Positions 33,231 to 40,495 of a stretch of DNA of 64,000 bases are shown here, in pieces (the first letter of the stretch is position 1; the number at the start of each line of letters is the position of its first letter). The notes beneath the pieces are model-generated. The model searched no databases, was not told where the DNA came from, and was given only the letters and a program-made list of their open reading frames with translations. The DNA is from Duganella qianjiadongensis (lineage in GTDB: Bacteria; Pseudomonadota; Gammaproteobacteria; Burkholderiales; Burkholderiaceae_D), in assembly GCF_009857915.1 (NCBI RefSeq), contig NZ_WWCM01000003.1, positions 124,001 through 188,000 of the forward strand. The letters are read 5' to 3'. A program made the translations under genes and the position numbers.

Positions 33231-35072
33231 TCAGGCCGAGAGTGTGGTGGTGTAAATTTTTCCACCTATGGAAACGTTGCTCAGTCTGAGGTCCTTGACG
33301 TTGAACAGGAACCATGGCTGCGCCGTGTTGACCGGCGTGCCGAAATCGCAGTCGCTGATGCTGACGTTGGTGACTGGCGGCACGGGCGGTATCGGTAGGG
33401 GGCCGTTGTAGTCGGAGGCGACTGGCCCCAATACCACGATAGCCTGATAGCAGGAGGCTGACTTGCCGTCGCGCGTGCGCACATTGCCCGCTTTGACGTT
33501 GGAGATCTGGATATTGTCGACGATAGGCGGACGGGTACGGACGTTGTCGCTGATCGGCGTGTAGTCGCAATCGAAGGTGACGATGGCGCCTGCCGCCGTG
33601 GCCACGGTTTTCGACTGTATCGGCGAACCGGGCAGCGAAGCGTAGAACGAAGGGCTGGTCTGCACGCCATTGGGTATGGTCACATCGCGCACGAAGAAGT
33701 TGCGCAGATAGCCGCCACGATTCAGATTGGTCTTGAGCCGGATCGCCGTGTTGAGCGGATTGGTGGCCCAGTTGATGTTCTGGAAAGTGAGCTTCTGAGC
33801 GTAGACGTTCTGGATACCCCCTGCCATTTCGCTGCCCAGCGTGACGGCGCCATGGCCGCTCTGCATGATGCAGTTCTGGATCACGATGTTCTGCGACGGA
33901 CCATACTGGGTATCGAGATCCTTGCCGGCCTTGATGGCGATGCAGTCGTCGCCCGTATCGAAGGTGCAGCCTTCGATCAGCACATGGTCGCAGGCTTCCG
34001 GATCGAAGCCATCGCTATTCGGTCCCAGACTCTCGCAGTGCACGTTGCGGATAACGATATTGCGGCAATGGACAGGGTGGTGTTGCCAGAACGGCGTGTG
34101 GGTGACGTGGTAGCCCTGCAGCAGCACGTTGGTGCAGCCTATCAGCTGTATCATCGGCGGACGCAGATAGTGGCCGATGCCGAACACGCGGCGCGCAATC
34201 GGCACACCGGCTTCGGACAGCGCAGGCAGATACTGCGCATCGGCACGCCAGCGCTGGCCTTCGCCCTGTATCTGCAGGCGTTCTGCTTCAGTCAGCTGAG
34301 GCGCCACGTCGGCCAGCGACATGGCATTTAGCGGGTTCTCCGTATTTTCGGACATTTTGCCTTTGGTGAAATTCGGCGTGGAGCCCTGTGCAACGGCGTT
34401 CAGCGTTTTCAGCTTGCCCTTCCAGGTCCACCAGCAGTCGCCCTGTTCGTTAAACGGCACGCCACCCTGACCGTTGAAGGTGCTGGTCCAGTCTTCGCCC
34501 GTCAGCGCAATATTGTGCTGGCCGTAGGCGTAGATCATGGACGAGTAGTTCAGACAATCGTTACTCTGCCAGCGCGAGATGGATAGCTTGCCGTGCTTGC
34601 CGCAATCGATGTCGCCATAGCGGGCGTAGTCCTGCGGCTGGTTGCTGAAGTAGATCTGCGCGCCAGCGGCCAGATGCACATGCACGTTGGAGCGCAGCAC
34701 GATAGGGCCGGCGCAGTACCAGCGGCCTTTCGGGATCAGCACGCGGCCGCCACCGGCGTCGTGGCAGGCCTGTATCGCGTCGCGGAAGGCGGGGTAGCAG
34801 TCCGGCGCATCCTTGGCTGGTGTGTCGATAGTGTCCTGCTCCTCGAACGAAATCCAGGCGCGCACTTTCTCCATATTGCATGGCCTGGCGCCGTAGGCGG
34901 TGACGAGGAAATCCTGTTTGCGGAACTGCAGCGGCTTCGATACGTGATCGACGATGGCCTGTGCCTGCAGCCATGGATCAGGCGCAGTGCTGGCGCTGGC
35001 CGGCAGTGCCGCGCCCAGTCCCGCTGCGGGCAGGGCTTTCATCAGATTGCGGCGTTGGGTGTTGATGCTCAT
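33231..35072 (-). CDS. Tat-exported GH28 polygalacturonase-like enzyme (copy 1)
   Basis: This 613-aa protein has a twin-arginine signal (TQRRNLMKALPAAGLG). A GH28 right-handed beta-helix with the catalytic signatures follows: NSDGFDP near residue 352, TGDDCIAIK near 372, SGHGAVTLGSE near 405 and RLKTN near 445. It should cleave galacturonan or a related pectin chain in the periplasm. The opening motif is NSDG instead of the classical NTDG. It is about 10 nt downstream of the fusion gene and strongly similar to the GH28 gene at 38602, suggesting duplication. I chose the ATG at 35072 because AGGA lies 8 nt upstream and the signal follows at once. Confidence 0.92.
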   Translation of the reverse strand: MSINTQRRNLMKALPAAGLGAALPASASTAPDPWLQAQAIVDHVSKPLQFRKQDFLVTAYGARPCNMEKVRAWISFEEQDTIDTPAKDAPDCYPAFRDAIQACHDAGGGRVLIPKGRWYCAGPIVLRSNVHVHLAAGAQIYFSNQPQDYARYGDIDCGKHGKLSISRWQSNDCLNYSSMIYAYGQHNIALTGEDWTSTFNGQGGVPFNEQGDCWWTWKGKLKTLNAVAQGSTPNFTKGKMSENTENPLNAMSLADVAPQLTEAERLQIQGEGQRWRADAQYLPALSEAGVPIARRVFGIGHYLRPPMIQLIGCTNVLLQGYHVTHTPFWQHHPVHCRNIVIRNVHCESLGPNSDGFDPEACDHVLIEGCTFDTGDDCIAIKAGKDLDTQYGPSQNIVIQNCIMQSGHGAVTLGSEMAGGIQNVYAQKLTFQNINWATNPLNTAIRLKTNLNRGGYLRNFFVRDVTIPNGVQTSPSFYASLPGSPIQSKTVATAAGAIVTFDCDYTPISDNVRTRPPIVDNIQISNVKAGNVRTRDGKSASCYQAIVVLGPVASDYNGPLPIPPVPPVTNVSISDCDFGTPVNTAQPWFLFNVKDLRLSNVSIGGKIYTTTLSA

Positions 35073-35082
35073 TGTGTGCGTC

Positions 35083-37719
35083 CTATTCATCCGAATTATT
35101 GAATTCACCGAGGAAGATCATGGCCGGTGCTGGGCGTGCGGCGTATCCGAGATCGCGCACGGGATCGATGCCGGCCTGTTGCAGATAGTTCCAGTGGTCG
35201 TCCGAGTTGTATTGAACCGGCCGATAAGATATCGAGCCCTTCCTGTTCCAGTCCGACCATGGCGCAAGCCGGTTGATATGCGTGCCGATGCGCGAATTGA
35301 GTACCACCATCTTGCCGACGGCTTCGAGCGATGTGCGTGCTACTGTGCCTTTCGGCGCCTGATAGCCGTTGCTGTCGCCGTAGGTGCAGGCATAGCCATC
35401 CACCTGTACCGGCGCGTAAGGACTGCAGCGCGCGCTATGGAACCACTGGCGCAGCAGGGAGAATTTGCCAGCGCGGGCGTTGACAGAATTGTCGTGGGTG
35501 AAGTGGCATTGATCGAAGACGAAACCGTAGCGGCTATTTAAGTGCGTATCCGGCGCCGCCACATACGAGGTGCCACGGTCACCCAGCGTGCGGATTTCGC
35601 TCTGATAGAAATAGGCCGTGCTGTCACCAAAGATGAAATCCACATCGCCCTCGATGTAGGATTGATTGAAGAAGCTGCGGCTGGTACTGCCCAACTGGGG
35701 CGACTTCAGATACAGCGTATCCTGAAAACCCAGCAGCCGGATGTTTTCGAACTGTGCCTTGTCGGCGCCATCTACCTGCAGTGCCAGCGCCTGATGGTGC
35801 ACATTGTTGATGTTGGGGAGTTCCTCGGCGCGGGCATTGCCGATATCCTTGTTGTAGCCGTTTTCGATAGTCAGATTACGCGCCTGAAAACCGTTGTTCT
35901 GTACCCAGACGGTAGCAGTGGCCATGGTGCCGATGGCGCTGCGGTCCTTGATGGTGGCGTACATGGCCTGTACTTCCGGTGCTGCATCGGCAAACTGTGC
36001 GCCGTGGCGGCTGGCGTATTCTGCCCCAGTGTTGGAGGCATCGAGCTTAGCGGTAATACGGGTGGCGCTGGCATCCTTGCCCTCGCCGTACATGGTCAGC
36101 GGTGCCATCACGGCAGGCACGTACACCAGTTCCTGATAGGTGCCGGGTTTGACCAGCAAGTAGCGTCTGCGCGCGGGATCGCGTTTGCTGTCGCTGATGG
36201 CTCGATTGACGGCCTGCTGCACCGTGTTGAATAGCCTGATGCCATTGGCGCTTGCGTTCTGGTCGACGATGTAGTCCGGCGTAAAGCTGGCGCCGCGTGC
36301 CAGCGGGTCGCTCAAAGGGTCCCACGGATCGACGCGTTCCTTGCCAGCCGTTCCGACGAATTTCAGCACTTCGCCATAGCTGAACAGCTTGGCCTGCTCA
36401 AGGCTTAGCTGGGGGCGGCTGGCACTGCTTGCTATCTCGGGGTAGGGCAGCAAGCGCGGCTCGCAATCGGCGCTGCTGCCGCTGATACTGGCCGGCGTAT
36501 CCAGAGTTCCGCTGACGTCGGCAAACTCGATGCTGCTGGCACTGCCTTGTCCCACCGAAACCTGATCGAGTTTCACCTGCAGCGGGTGGGCTGCGTCGTA
36601 ACCGGCAATGATCACCCGGCCCGGCGTGATGCTGTGCACCGACTCCAGCGCAATCTCGCGGTAGAGCGGAATCAGCTTGCCGCTGGCACGCGGGTTGTAA
36701 CGGGTGCTGAAATCGATAGGTGCTTTGACGTTGCGCTGGCAGACATTGCGATAGCGGATCTGCTCCACTACGCCGCCGCGCGAGATGTCGCTCTTGATGC
36801 GCAGGCCGGACGTTGTGCCGTCGAGCGTCAGGTCGTCCACCAGCACGCGGCGCACGCCGCCATTGGTCTCGCTGCCGATGGACATGCCGTGGCCGCTGTA
36901 GAAACGGTTATGCAGCACGGAGACGTTTTCCGTAGGGCCGCTGCTGTTGGCCTTGATGGCGATGTTGTCATCGCCAGTGCGGATGTAGCTATGGGCTATC
37001 GTGATGTTGCGCGACGAAATAGGATCGATGCCGTCCGTGTTGCGCGCCGTGGCGGGTGTATCGATACGCACACCCCATGCGGTAAAGCCGTCCACCCCGT
37101 TCAGGGTGACGTGGAAATTGGGCGAGTTGCGCAGGGCAATCTGGTGTAGCGTGAAGTTGCGCGAGCCGCTTACTTCGATCAAGCGCGGTACATTCTGGTG
37201 TGCGTCCTCTTTCTGGGCGCGGCGGGCCAGCTGCCACCATGATTCGGTCAGGCCTTCCATCACGCGGCCACCCTGGCCATCGATGATGCCTTCGCCAAAG
37301 ATGCCGCTGCCCTCAGTCTGCTGGGCGCTGATGAAAGGCTTGCAGCCTTTGCTGGCGTCGGTGATCTTGCCGCAGGTCCCGGCGCCGCGGTCGTACAGCT
37401 TGGGGTTGCGGCTGGCATACAGGGTAACGCCCTTGTCGATCAGCAGGGCGACGCCACTGCGCAGCGATAGCGGACCGGCGACAAATTCGCTCTGGCCTGC
37501 TGCGGCGCTCAGACGCACGGCATGGCCGGCGGCACACTGGTCTATCGCCCGCTGGATGCGGCTAGTGTCGTCGCTACCGGCGGAAGCAGCGCTCAAGGTG
37601 GTGCAGGCGGGCGGCGTGACCGGCTCGCGCACATTGCGGCTGTCCTGCGCCTGCGCAGGCAGCATGGCCCCGCACAGCATGCCCGCGGCGAGGCCCAGTT
37701 GCGGCAGCATACGCTTCAT
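35083..37719 (-). CDS. GH28 polygalacturonase fused to a CE8 pectin methylesterase
   Basis: This 878-aa bifunctional protein has a Sec signal (ending ALPAQAQD-like at about 25) and an N-terminal GH28 domain (about 40-430) with RNTDGIDP near 229, TGDDNIAIK near 251, SGHGMSIGSE near 276 and RIKSD near 300. The C-terminal pectin methylesterase domain (about 470-870) carries GFQDTLY near 664 and GDVDFIFGDS near 695, the catalytic Asp motifs, plus QVDGADKAQFENI. The esterase would remove methyl groups and the glycosidase cut the chain, so one protein can deal with methylated pectin. It overlaps the acetylesterase gene by four bases (ATGA) and ends 10 nt before the GH28 copy 1 start. Confidence 0.94.
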   Translation of the reverse strand: MKRMLPQLGLAAGMLCGAMLPAQAQDSRNVREPVTPPACTTLSAASAGSDDTSRIQRAIDQCAAGHAVRLSAAAGQSEFVAGPLSLRSGVALLIDKGVTLYASRNPKLYDRGAGTCGKITDASKGCKPFISAQQTEGSGIFGEGIIDGQGGRVMEGLTESWWQLARRAQKEDAHQNVPRLIEVSGSRNFTLHQIALRNSPNFHVTLNGVDGFTAWGVRIDTPATARNTDGIDPISSRNITIAHSYIRTGDDNIAIKANSSGPTENVSVLHNRFYSGHGMSIGSETNGGVRRVLVDDLTLDGTTSGLRIKSDISRGGVVEQIRYRNVCQRNVKAPIDFSTRYNPRASGKLIPLYREIALESVHSITPGRVIIAGYDAAHPLQVKLDQVSVGQGSASSIEFADVSGTLDTPASISGSSADCEPRLLPYPEIASSASRPQLSLEQAKLFSYGEVLKFVGTAGKERVDPWDPLSDPLARGASFTPDYIVDQNASANGIRLFNTVQQAVNRAISDSKRDPARRRYLLVKPGTYQELVYVPAVMAPLTMYGEGKDASATRITAKLDASNTGAEYASRHGAQFADAAPEVQAMYATIKDRSAIGTMATATVWVQNNGFQARNLTIENGYNKDIGNARAEELPNINNVHHQALALQVDGADKAQFENIRLLGFQDTLYLKSPQLGSTSRSFFNQSYIEGDVDFIFGDSTAYFYQSEIRTLGDRGTSYVAAPDTHLNSRYGFVFDQCHFTHDNSVNARAGKFSLLRQWFHSARCSPYAPVQVDGYACTYGDSNGYQAPKGTVARTSLEAVGKMVVLNSRIGTHINRLAPWSDWNRKGSISYRPVQYNSDDHWNYLQQAGIDPVRDLGYAARPAPAMIFLGEFNNSDE

Positions 37720-38546
37720 TGTTCGCTCTCCGGTTTGAAGTAGCCCGCGCTTTCTGGCAGGGCGCGCTTCATTTCTTCCATCACCATGCGCGAGAAATAG
37801 GCTGCGCCCTTGGCGCCCACATGGGTGCGATCGAAGGCGGATTTGGCAGCACCTGCTACTTCCACCTTGGTGGCGCCGTTGGCGGCATCGTTAAAGTTGT
37901 CGGGGCGCGGCACTACGGCCAGCGTATCGGCTTCGTCCTGTCCCAGGGCTTGTACAGCGGCGTAGCTGTCGGCATTCAGATCGAGCAGGGCTACCTGCTG
38001 TTCGACGGCAGTGGCGCGGATGACCTCGGCCCATGGCAGCAGATTATTTTCCAGTACCTTGTCCTTGAAAGTGCGGCGCGTGAGCGGCGTGACCAGTACG
38101 GGTATGCCGCCCAGCGCGCGCACCTCGCGCACATAGCGTGCCATATTGACGGGGAATTCGGTTTTCAGGTCGGTTGAGCGCCCCGGTTTGCCCGGCTGGT
38201 CGTTGTGGCCGAACTGGATCAGTACATAGGTAATGCGGTAGGCGGCAGCGCCGCGCAGCAGACCTTCCACTTCGTCCCAGCGGCCCTCGGCGCGGAAGCT
38301 GCCGGAACTGCGGCCGCCTTTGGCCAGATTCAGACAGGTGTTAGCGCGGTTGACGCGGGCGCAGAAGGCGTCACCGTAGCCGCTGGTGCTGGCCATGGTG
38401 GAATCGCCTACCAGCAGTATGCGGATAGGCCGGGCGGGTGCATCGGCCGCATGGCTGTTGCTGGTGGCGAGCAGTAGAGCGGTCGAAAAGAACGTGGCCA
38501 GAGCGCTTGCCAGCGAGACGGTCCGGCTGAGTCGGTGCAGTTTCAT
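37716..38546 (-). CDS. Rhamnogalacturonan acetylesterase (SGNH hydrolase, CE12)
   Basis: This 276-aa secreted esterase has a signal peptide (ending TSNSHAAD). Its SGNH blocks are LLVGDSTMAS (nucleophile Ser, near 45), LAKGGRSSGSF (Gly), LIQFGHNDQPG (Asn, near 114) and FDRTHVGAKGA (Asp/His, near 239). These identify CE12-type enzymes that remove acetyl groups from rhamnogalacturonan or xylan. The pectin operon context favours pectin. I chose the ATG at 38546, directly before the signal; a longer start at 38600 would contain the terminator stem of the upstream gene. It is coupled by ATGA to the fusion gene downstream. Confidence 0.93.
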   Translation of the reverse strand: MKLHRLSRTVSLASALATFFSTALLLATSNSHAADAPARPIRILLVGDSTMASTSGYGDAFCARVNRANTCLNLAKGGRSSGSFRAEGRWDEVEGLLRGAAAYRITYVLIQFGHNDQPGKPGRSTDLKTEFPVNMARYVREVRALGGIPVLVTPLTRRTFKDKVLENNLLPWAEVIRATAVEQQVALLDLNADSYAAVQALGQDEADTLAVVPRPDNFNDAANGATKVEVAGAAKSAFDRTHVGAKGAAYFSRMVMEEMKRALPESAGYFKPESEQ

Positions 38547-38562
38547 GGATGGATAGGCGTAT

Positions 38563-38596
38563 AAAAAAAAGCGCCGGCCCAGAGCGGACCGGCGCT
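38563..38596 (-). terminator. Internal terminator between GH28 copy 2 and the acetylesterase gene
   Basis: On the minus strand AGCGCCGG (38596-38589) pairs with CCGGCGCT (38577-38570), followed by a T8 run (38570-38563). The hairpin begins 5 nt after the GH28 stop. It should reduce or stop readthrough from receptor and GH28 copy 2 into the downstream hydrolase genes. Confidence 0.85.
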
Positions 38597-38601
38597 TCAA
38601 C

Positions 38602-40485
38602 TCAGGCGGAGAGAGTTTGATTGACCACCTTACCGGCGATCTTGACGTTTTTCAGCTTCAGGCCTTTGACGTTGTACAGGTACAGCGGCTTGTCGGCATT
38701 GACTGGCGTGCCGAGATCACAATCGCTGATCTCAATATCGGATACCGGCAATATGGACGGCTTGCCCGGACCGTTGTAGTCCGACGCCACCGGCCCCAGT
38801 ACCACCACAGCCTGATAGCACGAGTAGTTGCCAGCCTTGGTAGGCGCGTTGGCACAGGTCACGTTGGAGATGCGTACATGGCTCACGCTAGGCGGGCGGA
38901 TACGCACGTTATCGCTCACCGGATCGTAGCCGCAGTCGATGGTGATGATGCCGCCTGCCGAAGTAGCCACCGTCTTGGTCGGAATCAGCGAGCCCGGTAG
39001 CGTCGAATAGAACGCCGGCGTGGTGCGGATGCCGTTCGGGATATGCACATTACGCACATGCATATTGCGCAGATAGCCGCCACGGCTCATATTGGTCTTG
39101 AGACGGATGGCGATATTCAGCGGGTCGGTCTGCCAGTGCGCGTTCTCGAACAGCAGATCCTGCGCATAGATGTTCTCGATCCCGCCCGACATGATGCTGC
39201 CCAGCGTGAGCGCACCGTGGCCGCTTTGCATGCGGCAGTTCTGGATCACGATATCCTTGGCCGGGCCGAACTGGATGTCGGGCCCCTTGCCCGAGTCGAT
39301 CGCGATGCAGTCGTCGCCGGTATTGAAGTGGCAGTCCTCGATCAGCACATTGGTGCACGATTCCGGATCGAAGCCGTCGCTGTTCGGCCCCATGCTGTTG
39401 GCATAGATCTTCTTCACATGCATGTTGTGGCAATTGACCGGATTGTGCTGCCAGAACGGCGTGTTGGTGGTCTGGTAGCCCTCGAACAGCACATTGGTGC
39501 AGCTGATGAACTGTACCATGTGCGGGCGCAGATAGTGGCCGATGCCGAAGATGCGCTTCTCCACCGGAACGCGGGCTTCCGCCAGCGAACGCAGGTAGTA
39601 GGAGTCGGTACGCCACTTGTCGTTCGGCCCTTGTATGAACAGGGCTTCCTGTTCGCTCAGGTGGGGCGCCACTTCGCGCAGCGAGACGGGATTGACGGGG
39701 TTGATGTGAACTTCCGTCTTGCCCTTGGTGTGCTTGACGTAGTTGCCCGTGCCGGCAGCGATATCGCCGGCCCAGTTGGGTTTCTCGCGGCCTTTCCACG
39801 ACCACCAGCAATCCACGTCGCCATCGAAAGTTACGCCGGCCTGACCATCGAGGATGCTGGTCCAGTCCTCACCTGTCAGAGCGATGTTGTTCTGGCCGTG
39901 GGCATACACCATGGACGAGTAGTTAAGCAGGTCGTTGCCTTCCCAGCGGGTGATGGAGAGTTTGCCGTTCTTGCCGCAATCGTAGGCGCCGTAGCGGGCG
40001 TAGTCGAGCGGGTTGTTGCTGAAGTAGATGTGTGCACCGGCCTTCAGATGCACGTGCACGTTCGACAGCAGCACGATAGGGCCGGCGCAGTACCAGTTAC
40101 CGGCGGGGATCACCACGCGGCCACCACCGGCCTTGTGGCAGGCCGCGATGGCTGCGCTGATGGCAGGGTAGCAGTCGTGCGAACCGGCCACCGGCGTTTG
40201 CAGCGTGTCCGATTCGGTAAACGAGGTCCATGCCGTTACCGCACGCACCTCGCAGGGTGCGGCGCCAAACGCCGTCACCACGAAGTCTTCGTTGCGGAAC
40301 TTGACCGCATTGCGTACCCGCTTGACGATGGCGTCGGCAGCTTTCCACGGATCGTCGGCCCGGGCCGCCGCCATCGCTGCAGGCCCGAAGGCGCCGGTGA
40401 CACCGGCAGCCGACAGGGTTTGCAGGAAGCGACGACGGCCCGGGCCTGCTACCGTCGCTGTTAATTGTTGTTCCAGCTTAGACAT
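38602..40485 (-). CDS. Tat-exported GH28 polygalacturonase-like enzyme (copy 2)
   Basis: This 627-aa protein has a twin-arginine signal (GRRRFLQTLSAAGVTGAF). The GH28 beta-helix shows NSDGFDP near 368, TGDDCIAID near 389, SGHGALTLGSIM near 422 and RLKTN near 465. Compared with copy 1, the residue after CIAI is Asp instead of Lys, and the Glu after LGS is replaced by Ile, so substrate preference may differ. I chose the ATG at 40485 because TGGAGTG lies upstream. It follows the TonB receptor gene by 10 nt and ends just before a strong intrinsic terminator. Confidence 0.92.
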   Translation of the reverse strand: MSKLEQQLTATVAGPGRRRFLQTLSAAGVTGAFGPAAMAAARADDPWKAADAIVKRVRNAVKFRNEDFVVTAFGAAPCEVRAVTAWTSFTESDTLQTPVAGSHDCYPAISAAIAACHKAGGGRVVIPAGNWYCAGPIVLLSNVHVHLKAGAHIYFSNNPLDYARYGAYDCGKNGKLSITRWEGNDLLNYSSMVYAHGQNNIALTGEDWTSILDGQAGVTFDGDVDCWWSWKGREKPNWAGDIAAGTGNYVKHTKGKTEVHINPVNPVSLREVAPHLSEQEALFIQGPNDKWRTDSYYLRSLAEARVPVEKRIFGIGHYLRPHMVQFISCTNVLFEGYQTTNTPFWQHNPVNCHNMHVKKIYANSMGPNSDGFDPESCTNVLIEDCHFNTGDDCIAIDSGKGPDIQFGPAKDIVIQNCRMQSGHGALTLGSIMSGGIENIYAQDLLFENAHWQTDPLNIAIRLKTNMSRGGYLRNMHVRNVHIPNGIRTTPAFYSTLPGSLIPTKTVATSAGGIITIDCGYDPVSDNVRIRPPSVSHVRISNVTCANAPTKAGNYSCYQAVVVLGPVASDYNGPGKPSILPVSDIEISDCDLGTPVNADKPLYLYNVKGLKLKNVKIAGKVVNQTLSA

Positions 40486-40495
40486 CGGCACTCCA

